Positions 52,601 to 64,000 of a DNA stretch of 64,000 nt are shown here, piece by piece. Each line of letters starts with the position of its first letter. Position 1 is the first letter of the stretch. Source of the DNA: Anarhynchus alexandrinus. Its lineage: Eukaryota > Chordata > Aves > Charadriiformes > Charadriidae. The notes beneath the pieces were generated by a model, which worked only from the letters and a program-made list of their open reading frames with translations, ran no database searches and was not told the origin of the DNA. Location of the stretch: NCBI GenBank assembly GCA_008711295.1, contig VUYV01000016.1, positions 7,000,073 through 7,064,072 on the forward strand. The letters are read 5' to 3'. Both the position numbers and the translations under genes were made by a program.

Positions 52601-55600
52601 CAACAGGAAATATGCACTGATACAAAATTATTGACATAGATACAAAGTATGCTGCTCTCTTTCATAGAAAAATGTGGACCGTTAAATAAAAAATAAATAC
52701 CCCCCCACCACCACTTTAGAGACAGCGTGACTGTCTCGTGAGGGAATGGTAAAGCCTCGTCTCTCCTGATGCTGCTTTCATGCTCATCTGAGCTTTGGGT
52801 TTGCACCTTGTTTCAGCAGTTGTATAATGAAAATAATAACTTACAATGAGAGGCTCTCCATTATGGCATAAATAAGTATTTTAACGTATGCTTTACTTAA
52901 GGTGAAAACTCAATCTGCCTGGCCACATTTTATGTATAAGGGAATGCATATGTTTTGGTAACTTATGTAATTTGGATAAGTTATGCAATCAGCATAAAAT
53001 GGAACAAAAAGGCTCCGTATTTTGCAGCATCCAGATTTCTTGGTGTGTATTACTGAAGTGTTTGGGGAAAGCAGTCCACGCTCTATTCCTGAAACTTAAA
53101 CAGTTGCTTAACAGCTGAAGAAAAAAAATGGTAGCTCTTAGGAACTAATGTGAAGTTGTGGTAGAGGGTATTTTCTGCAAGTAGATTTTGAAGTAGGAAT
53201 ATAAATTTCTTAAATAGGCCATTGAAGGCTACAATAACTTTTAAGTACTTCCTAAAAAAAAAAAAAAACAAACCATAAATCTTCTTTAGAACTTTTAGAG
53301 CTGTAAAAAACATGTTAGTATTAAGCAAAACAGAAGCTCCAGTATGCATACGTTACATATATACATGCACACACGAGAAAGTAAGTTCATTTGTTGTACC
53401 TTTCTAGCATATAAACTGTTTCCTCTTTGCTCCATTTGATAGTCATCCCTTCATTTATTGCCGCTATTATAATGGCAGTAATGTGTAGGATTAAAATGAA
53501 AGCACTAAAGCTCATTAAGTTCTTGGCATTTTTTTTTATCCCTTCTCTCAAAATTACATGAAAACAAGAGAGAGAAAAATAAAAGCAGGTCTCTTTGGAG
53601 AAGATGACACTGTTTCAAAAATGTGGATTAAGACTATACCCCCCACTCCCTTTTCTAAACTTAGAATAGTTTTCTTCAGGTCTTGATTGTTTGATATCTC
53701 GCACTTCCCTTTTATATCTGAAGCCATAGCTGAAAACAATGTTTTTGCATATCAAAGGCTCCAGTGATCTGTCTACAGAGAAGAAGGGAATCCTGCTGCC
53801 ATGCTCCAACTTTCCCCTTCTTGAGCTGTCTCTAAATATTCCCTGACATCAAGTCATTATAGCTGATCCGGCAGGATGAAAAGAAAAGTGACCCCCACTG
53901 GTACAGACACTGTGTCCAGGTTTCTGCAACATCAAATTGGGAGGCTTCATGGACACATGGTTTTGAAAGAAGCCATTACTTTTGAACAGAGCAGCTTTTA
54001 GAAAGTAGGTGCTAAAATTCATTTTCTCAACGCAAAAATGACTTTTTTTTGGTAACAAAAGTAACGCTGGAGCAACTGAACAGCAGCTTTTTTGCTTATC
54101 TTTATTCCAAGTTGAATGTTTTTGTGAACTTTGCTGAACTGCATGGTTAAATTACTTTTCCTGGGACATTGTGTGAGCAAGTGTATTACTACAGATAGCG
54201 GTAATGCGTGAGACTCGCGTGTGCACTTATCGCTGTGGTACAGGTAAGCGGGGGGACATCTTATTTAAAAAAAAATCAAAGTAATTTGCACTATACAAGA
54301 AAAACATACCGAAGAACAACATTATATTTACTGTAAGATATGGAGTCCAGCTGCACTCCTGCCCCCTTAGGCAGGCAACAGGAAAAAAAAAAAAGTTTTG
54401 GTATATTTTAAAAGTTGGAAGTTTTCATAAAAACAGTGCCAAAAAGATCTTTTCTTTCCAAGCTGTGATAAAACGTGAATAAAATCAAGACCTGCCTCAC
54501 TTGAGGTCACACAATGCTTATTTGAATTTCTAATCTACCTCTGTGTTCTCCGGCAGGAACTCTGGTAGTTCAGTGGCTTCTTTCTAACCATCAAAGTAAC
54601 AGGGGGAAGGGAAACTGCTGGGTATTTTTAGGTTACAAATGCCAAGAGTATCATTTAGAGTTACTATTAGAATATACACATTTGATAAGCCTAACAATTT
54701 TGCTTAATCACTGTACCTACATTCCAGAACTACCTCTGTATTTGTTTATAATCTGAAATGTATCAGAAACATAAAATGCTTATCATCTTTTAAAATGCTT
54801 GGGAAGTCTATCTACTGCATATATTGCCAGTTTCGCTTACAAAGGTCATGCTGCCTCTTAAATAGCTCCACCAACTTTTTTTTTTTCCCCCCAAAGAAGT
54901 TCCACAGTGCTAATCTACACTTAAAACAATGCCCATACTTTGTTTTCTTTAAGTGTATTACTCAGGGTTAGTTGACAGTGACAGCAAAATGCTTTCTAAG
55001 CACCCTGTCTAGGAGCTGCGATTTCCACGATCATCATATTTCAGGAAGGTGCCCCAGTCTTTTGTTTGGTGCTCGGCAAGCAGAAGGTCCTCTAGCTGTC
55101 TTTCCAAGGGGGAAAGAATGCAAAGGATTTTGTTAAAGTGAGAGTGAGCCCTTCAGGCAGATTGTAGCTCTGTGTTTTGGTGAAATTTGGGGGGTTTCTT
55201 CTGTTGGGAAAGGTTTTATTTTCTGGTAGAAAATGTGCTCCCCCTCCTCTTGTGTGTAGCAGTTGAATATAATACTGCTTTTGCCTTCCTAGTTCTAACT
55301 CAAGTGTCTTAAAAAAATGCAAATTGGGATGTGATCTTCCCTCAAATGCAAGCGAATCTGAGTGAGAAATGGATTCTGAGTAAAAGCTTGACTCCACACC
55401 TAAGATGAGCCAAACCAGTATTTGCTGTGGAGGATGGAAATGAACTCAAGAGTTGTTCTCCTCTGAAGTTTACTTCTAAAAACCTTTGCTGGTTTTGAAG
55501 ATGCTAGGTTGAAAAGATCCAGACTATTAACGTTATTCCTCCTCTCTCTCTTGTTTGGACTACGCTGCTTCTGCAAAGGTTGCACGTTTAAAAAAAGCAC

Positions 55601-57469
55601 TTTGAGGGGGAGTGTTTTGCAATGGCTTTTTGTTTGGTGTTTTAGTGCTCTTTGAGTTTAGCCAATTATGGCTTCTAGGTTTTCTTTTGAGAGCTGCTGC
55701 TGAGGTAACTCGCCCGTGCTTAAAATAAAAGAATAGAGAACAAATGCTGCCATTGTTTCAAGGTAAAACTCAATTTTTTATTCCCCCCTCTTGACAAGTT
55801 TAGGTGGAATTATACCTGATAGGGAGTTCCTGGCACAAAATGTCAGGCACGTAAAAAATATTACTTCAACACTGGATAAAGTTTCAGTAGTTTTGCTTCT
55901 TTCCCCGTTAAAACAGTTTGCTCATCTCCCCATGCTGAAATTTGCTCCTCAAACTGTAAGACTTTAAGAAATGTGAAGCTGTAAGATTGCTTGAATACTT
56001 ACAGCTCATGAAAGGAAGAACAGAGTTTGTGATGATGTAATATATTTACTGAACGCTTTTCAAGATGCTTGCCCTAAGTGATTTTTTTTTTGGTCCCTTA
56101 TTAAAAATAAATGCAAGCAATCACAGATTAATTCTTCTACGCATTCCTCTGCTTTGAAGTGATTAAGGAAAAAAAACCTTCAGAATTAACTAGCTATTAG
56201 CATCCATGCTTTCTGCTAGGAGGAGACAAAGATGGCCATCTACCAACTGAAGCCACTTCAAATAATTGCAAGGCAAAGTTTGCAAACTCCAGCAATTGCT
56301 TTGATTAGTCACCATGGCCTTACATAATATCTTTCAACTTAAAGCTATTGGTTACAAAGGCAAAATGAAAAAAAGAAAAAAAAACCAACCCAGAAATGCA
56401 TCTTTATTTTGTTCTTGCTGGAAAACGTATACACTTTATTTCTGAAGATTAAAGCTTGCTGTGAGTTTACTACGGAGTTTTTTGCCCACTGGGGGGTGGT
56501 ACATACTACAAAACCTGTGCTTTTAAGAGCCACAAGTCAGATGTTTTTTGCTGCTGTCCAGTTTTCTCTGCTTTAATTACAACAAAGTCTCCTGTTGAGA
56601 AAAACAGAGGCAGCCTCCGAAGGAGGGAATTTCTAAAAGAGCAAATTTTTATTTTATTTTAGAGTTTACAGAATCTCATTTCCCATGCTTGTTGTACTAA
56701 CTATGGTATTTATCTGGTCGTTCCCCAGTTAAATTAAAATGGTATGAATGTACAAAAAAAAAAATTAGCATTTTAAATATATGCCAAGGGTTGTCACTGT
56801 TTCTGGTATATAGGAGGAACGCAGAAGGCAGGAAAAAAATACAGCTTTTAGAAGTGATTAAATGTAGATGGAAAAACAGAAAAGCTCAGTAACCGTATGC
56901 ATAGAAGGATTAGAATAACCTCAGTATATTTTAAGATAATTGGCTTTCTAGAAAGCCAGGTATCCCATTTGTTTACGAAATATTGGAAAACCGACCTTAA
57001 ACAGGGCTTCATTGTATGGTTTTGGAATAAATTAAAGGAAACTTGAGGGGTTTTTCTTGGAGGGAGGGAAGGGCACTGAAATCTCTTAAATATGATCTAA
57101 TGTGTGGCATATCTTGACAAGGAAAACACATACTGATCTCCCTGGTTTATTGCAGATAATTCTCTTCTCTGTACACTTGAATTGACAAATGCATTTTTCA
57201 CTCTAATTCAAAGAAATGTTCATTAAGACGCCATATCCCCAGGCTATAGATGGTGAGCATAACTGATGCTTCTATCTTTTTGGGCAGTATATTTTAGGCA
57301 AAGAAATTGAGGTCGGGATAATGAAATTTTTTTTTTTTTAAAGTCTGAACATTTTCAACCTCTTCTTTCTATACTTCTCATCCGCACAGAGGATTTACAC
57401 GGAAATGCAAATCGTGAATCTTTTTTTTTTTTTAAGTGGCGGTAAAAAAATGCATTCAGCTGACGTGCT
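49640..57469 (-). other. FLRT3: FLRT3 5' intronic region, no coding exon recognised
   Basis: AT-rich sequence between the CpG island and the coding exon. All open frames are short (about 104 codons or fewer) and resemble no known protein. It contains poly(A) and poly(T) tracts such as 53254-53268. A possible minus-strand donor (GTAAGT, near 52840) lacks a convincing partner acceptor. An untranslated exon 2 may be hidden here. Confidence 0.5.
53254..53268. repeat. Homopolymer A(15)
   Basis: Run of 15 A in the FLRT3 intronic region, followed by CAAACC. Confidence 0.9.
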
Positions 57470-59560
57470 CTTTCGCCGAAATACGATTTAATTGTAAAGT
57501 AATTCTGCGTTTCGCTGGGAGTCTGCTGCACGAAATACTCTGCTGCGCTCCGTTAACTGGCCAGAATGGATCCCTCGAAGAAGGGAAGCACCTTGAGTTC
57601 AGTCCAAATGAGTGAACCCATGGCTAACAGCGCTCCCCGAATTAGTTAATTACACGCACCCGTCGCCGCCTTTGCAACACTCCTCTCGCAACTTTTGCCT
57701 GGATGCGCCAGGGTTGTGCTCGAGAAGAGATTAAAATTTTGGCTCCCTCCGAGAAGGATGGAGAGGCGGAAGGCAGCTGCCTGCGCAGGAGCATCTGCCT
57801 CTTCCCGGACGGGGCTCACCTCCAAAACTAGGCAGGAACCCCAAAAACGCCCCCCAGAGCTCCCCGAAACGGGGAAGATTAGAGACGATGGCAGATGCGG
57901 GGAGAGCAGGAGTGGGACCTGCAGGGACTAAGGCGGGCTTCTCCCGGGCAACCAAGTTGCAGCTCCTACTCGCCTCCCAGGGACTGGGTAAAACAAAAGC
58001 CTCCGGCACAGCCAAGCAGTGGCCAAACCCCATTTCGGGGCGAGAATAACAGGGCGATGAGGTGCGCAAAGGCGAGATTTATTAGCCAGCCGTTTACAAA
58101 CGCATCTGCTGGGCTCGCAGGAGGGCAGGACCGCCGCTTAATAAACTGGAAACAGCAGAAAAGTTGATTAAAACTAGGCAGGGCCCCCGCCAGTGCCGGG
58201 GGCTGCGCAGCCAGCTCCGCTCCCCGCGGAAAGGGGGCGGGGGGGGNTTTATTATTAATTATTTTATTTAATATATGCAGTAAGGGGGGGGAGGCAGGGG
58301 GGAGTTTCCAAACCAGAAGAGAAATGCGGGGTAGGGGGAGGAAGATCTCTTTCCCCCCCTTTCCTCCACGTTAAAAGGAGGGGCTGGGTCCCAGCCCACG
58401 CTGGGGAGCCCGGCGGCGTTGCTCCGCGGGTCCCTCCGCCCCCGCGGAAGGCGGTTTTGCACTCTTTTTCCCGGGGCCGCTGCAAGGCTGGCGCGCACCG
58501 CCCGGCCAGTTTGGGGAGCAGCCGGCTCTGCACCCCAGGTATACGGCGGGGTGTGTAAGTGTGCGTGTGTAGGCACAGGCCGGCTACAGCCGCGGAGGTG
58601 TCCGCGGCGCTCCGCGCTTCTGCGCGCCCTGCCGCGCAACCAGCGGAGCGCTCCCCGCCGCAGCGCCGTGCCCGCACCCCCGGGGCGCCCAAACTTCCCG
58701 CCGCATCTTCCTCCTTTAGCTCCGCGCCACCGCCACCCCTCCCCAGTACCCCCGACCCGCGCAACTCCCCGTGGAGGAAGCGCTCATTCCCCGCGCTTAC
58801 CTGCGGGGCGCGGAAAGAGGAGGCGATCCCGGCTACAGCGCGGTCGCCGCGGTAATTCCACTCGGTGGCCGGGGCAAGGGCGCGGGGAGGCGCCGGCNCA
58901 GGCGGCGCGATGGCCCGGCCGGGGCGGGGGAGGGGCGGCGGCGCCTCATCCCTGTGGAGAGCCGGGGCGGGGGGTGTGTGTGGTGTTTCTCGGCTGTTTC
59001 TTAATTTTTTTCCCCCATTTTTTCCCGTGGTGGCGGTGGTGGCCGGGCTGGAAGGGAGGTGGGCGCCCCCTCATCCCGTCAGCGCCGCGAGTTCAACCCG
59101 CAGTGGCCGTTTTGGGATCCCCCACGTCCGTTGGGCTCCTGACGGGGCGGACGACAAGGCCGGCAGGGTAACCCCAGCCGCCGCCTTCCCTTTGGTTTTG
59201 GCCCAAAGATGAGGGGTGGTTGCGAGTTGCACAAGCGCCTTTAGAAGGAAGACATTCATAAATCGGTGTCGCTTCCCTCAGCCGCTGCAAACGAACACCC
59301 ATTGAGCGTCGGCCTCCAAAAGCACAGGCCGGGCTGGAGCGCCTCGTTCGAGGCGTTGCGGGCGAGGGCAGCCGCTTCAGGAGCTTTACAGGTTTTCTCG
59401 AGGTTACTAGCACCTAACACTGTTTAAAATCAGCAAGTGGATAAGCGCTGCCTGGTTTTCGTGCTCCACCCGGGACGGCGCTCGCTAGGAGATAACCTTA
59501 TCGCGCCCAGCGACGCTGAGATTGAGGGCGGGTGAGGCCTGGCCCGTCTGCAGCCATCAG
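57470..59560. promoter_or_regulatory. FLRT3: CpG island, probable FLRT3 promoter region
   Basis: An abrupt rise in G+C and CpG density after about 57 kb of AT-rich DNA, densest at about 58190-59190 with repeated GC-box-like GGGCGG motifs near 58225 and 58921-58936. It is the only large CpG island in the window and lies about 8-10 kb upstream of the FLRT3 coding exon, where a vertebrate FLRT3 promoter is expected. No TATA box was identified, so the transcription start is not fixed. Ambiguous bases at 58247 and 58898 suggest assembly difficulty in the GC-rich core. Long frames within it are products of composition. Confidence 0.8.
58801..59000 (-). other. FLRT3: Probable FLRT3 non-coding first exon (3' boundary at a CAG|GTAAGC donor)
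   Basis: On the minus strand CAG at 58803-58801 is followed by GTAAGC (58800-58795), a near-ideal donor inside the CpG island. The upstream limit is a guess, as no start signal is visible. A second donor, GGAG|GTGAGC with exon end at 57820, could serve an alternative or second 5' exon. Splicing from 58801 to 49637 would give an intron of about 9.2 kb. The short internal non-coding exon found in some vertebrate FLRT3 transcripts was not located. Confidence 0.45.
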
Positions 59561-61508
59561 GGTTTTTTCGTTGGAAAATAAACTTTCTACTCTTCTAACA
59601 AATCCAAAAATTTATAGCAGTTATAGGAAAAGCTAGAAAATATATTCCCCATATTTTTTTCATAAAATCTAGTTTCCCTTTATTCATAGCTTATAACTTA
59701 CACAAGTAGCATTGAATTTGGCAGATGCAGTTGATATGTCTGCTGTTGTTTTTTTAAATTTTCCATCGAAATGGTGGTTTCTTTCAAGGCAGACAGCTGC
59801 TGCCCTCACAAGTATCCTGTTTTTGTTAGCAGTGTGTAGGTCATCTCGGCTATCTCCTGCTTCAGTGCAGTGTTCACTAGCATGATGTCCAGGGGAAGGC
59901 AGGCTCCTGAAAACCATCTCTGCTGGCCCCAGCTGTCCTGTGGTTGCACTTTCTGCCAGGATCAGCAGACAGCAAGGCCAAGCTTTGTTAAGTCTAAAGA
60001 GAACCTGGTTTCTTTAAGGCCTACAGAAACCACCAGAGAGTTGCATTTTTTGCATAAAGTTTGAACACTTAAATTCCATTTGTTTACCTTTTGGCAAAAA
60101 CAAATAGGCAAACTAGAAAGTGTCAAACCTCATCCTTTCTTGAGAGGAATTTTAATAGATTTTTGAATGCTGCTTGATGTATTTGGTATTTAGAAGTTTG
60201 CAATGTTACATACATGCTGTATTTATTTCAACTAATTAAAAAAAAATCCTAGATTGATTTTCCTTGACAATGAAGGAAAAGCATTTTTTTTCCCTTCAAT
60301 TCTAATCTTTCTCTGAGGAGAGTAAAAACTAATAATATATTGACTTCAACTGAAGGTGCTATTGTCTGTATTGATAGTCCTGGTAGAGTGATCTGTGCCC
60401 TAATCAGCTCAGTATATACAATTGTATTGCATATAAATCCTAATGTATATAGAGCATGTTGTATGCATGGCTGTATGGATACATATGTACATGTACTATA
60501 CAAATATAGGTATGCTTGATATTACAGCGTGTCTGTCTCATCATGTGGGGCACAACAGTAGGCTATGGTAATGCAGAAGGCCTTTTGAGATGCTGCGACT
60601 ATCCTGTAGATGTTTTTTGAACTGAGATTCTGTTAAGATTATTGTAGCATTTTTCAAAAACATTGTGTATTTGGTATTTCTCCTGCCTGACTTAGTTGTA
60701 TAACAGATTCCAGGTTTTTGCTGCTGTGCTATGTTGCTAAGCCTTATACATATATCTGTGGGATATTCATAAAAGATGTATATGGTACGCATTCAGCTAT
60801 CTTTCAGTTGTATTCCAAAGCTGGCCCGGTGCTTGTGGCACCAGTTAGAAATATTCCTGGAGAATTCCAATGGGCATGTGAGAAATAATTAGATTTTACC
60901 AGGTCACAGCTGCTCTGGAGTACTGAAAGGTCTTTAATCTGATGTTGCAAGCATATTTTTGACTGCATTCTTTTATGTAGACTCCTTAAATATACACTTC
61001 TTCAGAGCATGGGTAGGCTTTAAAATACTCTCTACAGAAAACTTGTATGTTAAGAACTTGACCACATTCTCCATCTTCTTCTTAAAACATAGAAATTCAA
61101 GGCCTTTTGAATTCCAGGAGAATGGAGGAACTCTGTTAATACTGATGCAGCTACTCATATGTGGGGAATAAAAATATGCATATGTAACACAGATGTATCA
61201 AGCCTTAGGAATATAATGAGATGTTTTAATTGAATTTCTAAGTTAAAATAGTGTTTTACCTGTATTTTGTTTATAAAATTAATTAACGCTCGTGACACAG
61301 AGATTAAAGTTCTTGTCAGACCTATAGGGAAATTACCTTTCGAAGACATGGTAATCTTGTTAGCGTTTAATGGGCTGGGAGAGTTTAAAAGGTGGTAGAT
61401 GGGAAATTCAAAGTACTTACACTACATAATGTGTTTCAAAGAGTTTTAATGCAAGTTTATAACACACACTTGTAGGGTGCTATTAGGTCAAGGTGATAAT
61501 GATGATGC

Positions 61509-61527
61509 TTTTTTTTTTTTTTTTTTT
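61509..61527. repeat. Homopolymer T(19)
   Basis: Longest single-base run noted in the window. Adjacent sequence is unique and no retrocopy is recognisable. Confidence 0.9.
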
Positions 61528-63239
61528 CCTGAGCACCCTGATGGTATGATAAGAATCCCAGTTCTGGGAACTCCCTCAGCCAAAGGTTGACCTGAATGAC
61601 TCTTGCTATGACTTGAACAGGCTGTTTGGATCTACTTTGTCCTGCTGTAAATCAAGTTCCAGTCATAAATGTTTCTGGGCAGGACATTTATGAAATGTTA
61701 AGAAACCAAACACATTGAGCGGGAAGTGAAATTGAATCTGAGATCACTCACCCTCAGTGCAGAGGAGAGCGAGCTGTCTTCAAGCATCAAAACTAACCAT
61801 TGCTTCTTCGAGATTCCCAAGGACAGATTTATTTTAGATAAAGCTGAGAGTAATAGTTTGATATTCAATGAAATACCCTGAAATGAATGTTAGTGGGTTT
61901 TAGCTTTATGCTTTTATCAGGTTATATTGATTTTTCAAAGCAGGCTGTCCCAAATCCAAGCCAGGCTTTGGTTGATTTGTAGGGACATGTAAGAAAAGAA
62001 AACACTATAATATATGAACTTTTGTATGATACATGTCCTATAAGGTTTTCCAATACTGACTTAAGTACAGTTTCTCAGCAAATACATATTGCGGTTTGTA
62101 TTAGAGTTTAATCTTTAAATGCTCGGAACCATTTCAAAATTAGAATCCAATTTTGGATACATTCCTTAAAAAATAAATGCCTGTCAAATTCAGCTTTCAG
62201 CATTGTGTATGTACATAGAGTACCTTGTCAAAGTTGGTGCAGCAGCTCTGTATCAAACGCAACAAAAATGAGAATGTAATCATGCAAGACAGTCCACAGT
62301 AGAGCTAAAAAGGTATGAAGAGTCTAAAACTAAATACTTGTTTAAAATTAGATGGGTTCAAGAGTGCTGCTTTTTCTTCCCTGACAGAGGAATGTTTGAG
62401 AGGTGATGGTTGTAATTGTGATTATTCTTTTCTTCTGTCTGTAAGGGCCAGGAGATTAGACCACTGCACCTGTGTTTTCTGCCCTTCCTCTCCCTTCTCT
62501 CTGTGCTTTCTCTCTGTTCTTCTTTCCAACTCTGCTAAACAGCCCCAGGGAAAAGACCTGTCAACTCAGAAACACCCCTGATGCAACCACATCTCTATTT
62601 TTCCGAAGGCAAATAAACAGTTTTCCTTATCAGATCATGTGCTATTGATAGCAAAATTAAGTAACTTAATGGGGTACTTGAAATTGCAAAGCCTATGAGT
62701 AAAGTATTTATCTTTTTTGTTATTTACAGAACACACAGAAATGGATAAAGAAAGCTGACTGGGTAAAGTCTGTACCAGGAAAGTTTGCCCCTAATGCTTA
62801 AGGCCCATTGCTTTTTGTATTTAGAAGAATTGCCTCTATTTGTTAGTTCTCAAGCCATGAAGCCACCTCGACAAAGTTTTTAGGAGAAACAGAAATAACT
62901 CCTTCACAGCTATGAAAAACATGGAGTTTTTGGTTGCAAGTTTGACAAAATAAGCGATAGACTTTCTGTAAGCTTGGTGTGGCTTTGAAAAGGTGTTGAA
63001 GGAAAAATTGTGTTCCCCGAAAACAACCTTGAAAACTTAGAGATTGTTAGTAACGTCTAGTATGTGCAAGGAAGAATCCTGTAGAGGACAAAACTGCTGT
63101 TCTTCCCTGAGAGTAGTTCTTACATTTGCAGATTCAAGTTTTAATGGATGCAGCCTATATTGAGCCGAACAAAGCAGTAAATTCATTTTTACGCCTGCCT
63201 CTATATAAGGGCTCTCAGTAGTAGAGAAAAACTAAAACT

Positions 63240-63255
63240 AAAAAAAAAAAAAAAA
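63240..63255. repeat. Homopolymer A(16)
   Basis: Preceded by AAAACTAAAACT units, so probably a simple-repeat expansion rather than a retroposed tail. Confidence 0.85.
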
Positions 63256-64000
63256 TTTAATTGCCTGCAATGTTAAAGAAAATAATTCTGGTGCAGTTTT
63301 GGCCTTGGACTCCTTTTCTTGGAGCTTTAATTGCTGCTTACGTGACAGCTGCCCAAAGGTGGCCTTCAAGAATAGCGAGATATGCAAGGCAGTAGAGATT
63401 TGTGGCTTGCTAAGAAGGGCCTTGGGATGGATGACTCCTTTCTGTCCATGTTCCTGTTCCTGTTTTGCCTGTTGGTGTTTGTGAACTCTTTGCTGCTCCT
63501 ACTGTTGACTGTTTAGATACCAAGCAGGCATCCGTTTGGTCAAAAGTCATGTTTCTTGTTGGATTCTTTGGGTCTAGCAGGTGTATATCCATTTGAAGAT
63601 TAAATCTGCTTTCTCCGTTACTTGAGGAATTTGGCAGTTTTCAGGACACTTTTTGGATTAAAAAATCTGGGTGCTGGAAGTTACATAGCAAAATATGGAA
63701 AAGTTATCTTAAGTGCACTCAGATCACAAGTTATCTTGAAGTGTTAGTTAACTAGAGGTGAGAATTATTTGACTGAGTGTGACTTTGCTTTACAAAATTA
63801 ATGCCAGTTCTCACATTAAATATCTTGACTCAGAATGAGATTCTCTCAGACAAAGAAATATTTTCACGGAGGAGTTAACGTTCCCCTGGTGATGTTTTTT
63901 ATGGTGGAATTTCCCCTCTTCTGAGGTGGAAGTTTAAACAATGCCTGTAGCTAAAAGAACAGTTACATTTCCATATGCAGTTTTCATAAATCTTCGTTCT

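Larger units (their letters stand above)
1..64000 (+). other. Presumed MACROD2 intron (host gene of nested FLRT3)
   Basis: In other vertebrates FLRT3 lies inside a very large MACROD2 intron on the opposite strand, so the host would be transcribed from the plus strand here. I looked for the conserved macrodomain segments (such as the GGGGVDGCIH and TGIYGFP regions) and the N-terminal exon and saw none. The call therefore rests on conserved gene order, not on sequence in this window. Confidence 0.45.
59561..64000. other. Gene-free sequence upstream of the FLRT3 CpG island
   Basis: G+C falls back to the AT-rich background at about 59560. No exon or known repeat family was recognised, only poly(T) at 61509, poly(A) at 63240 and an alternating AT/GT-rich stretch at about 60410-60520. 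Confidence 0.55.

Noticed and set aside
58264..58764. Minus-strand open frame of 166 codons
   Set aside because: Same GC-rich composition effect, with overlapping frames in several phases. It spans the putative FLRT3 first-intron and exon boundary region and has no family resemblance.
58419..59171. Plus-strand open frame of 250 codons
   Set aside because: It lies in the CpG island, is Arg/Pro/Gly/Ala-rich in the way GC-rich DNA is in any frame, contains an ambiguous codon and overlaps equally long antisense frames. No domain is recognised.
1..64000. CRISPR array, operon or integrated virus
   Set aside because: No regularly spaced repeats, no ribosome-binding-site-led gene clusters, and no retroviral gag, pol or env blocks or paired LTRs were seen on either strand.
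1..64000. tRNA and rRNA genes
   Set aside because: No cloverleaf with A-box and B-box motifs and no rRNA core sequence was recognised by eye. A covariance-model scan was not possible.

Overview
The window looks like a bird nuclear genome: mostly AT-rich, non-coding DNA with sparse interspersed repeats. The repeats are CR1 LINEs of the avian type and possible traces of MIR-like SINEs. There are no operons, no bacterial-type gene packing and no recognisable viral genes. The one unmistakable protein-coding gene is FLRT3, on the minus strand, with a complete 649-residue reading frame in a single coding exon (47643-49592).

Layout. Positions 1-47 kb are gene-free sequence downstream of FLRT3. They hold a roughly 1 kb 5'-truncated CR1 (8915-9910), a 145-bp CR1 3' end (27285-27429), a heavily decayed plus-strand CR1 with reverse-transcriptase remnants (about 33770-34290), possible MIR-like fragments, microsatellites, several perfect inverted repeats and two isolated CpG-rich patches (31141-31322 and 38645-38850). 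The FLRT3 transcription unit occupies about 46-59 kb. Its 3' UTR lies below 47643 and the coding exon begins at a clear splice acceptor at 49638-49639. An intron-rich 5' part runs to a strong CpG island at about 57470-59560, where a perfect minus-strand donor (exon end 58801) marks a likely non-coding first exon. From 59.6 kb to 64 kb there is again AT-rich DNA without a recognised gene.

How it fits together. FLRT3 is a cell-surface adhesion and guidance receptor (LRR ectodomain, FN3 domain, one membrane helix, short cytoplasmic tail). In other vertebrates it is nested, in opposite orientation, in a large intron of MACROD2, so most of the surrounding DNA is probably MACROD2 intron on the plus strand. 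I found no MACROD2 coding exon here, so that placement rests on known synteny only. The flanking gene-free DNA is the kind of place where developmental enhancers of FLRT3 would sit. Several AT-rich, homeobox/POU-motif-rich stretches are listed as candidates only. I found no convincing new biological system. The most unusual items are the perfect hairpins, the isolated CpG patches and a GT-rich tract flanked by direct repeats in the FLRT3 3' UTR.
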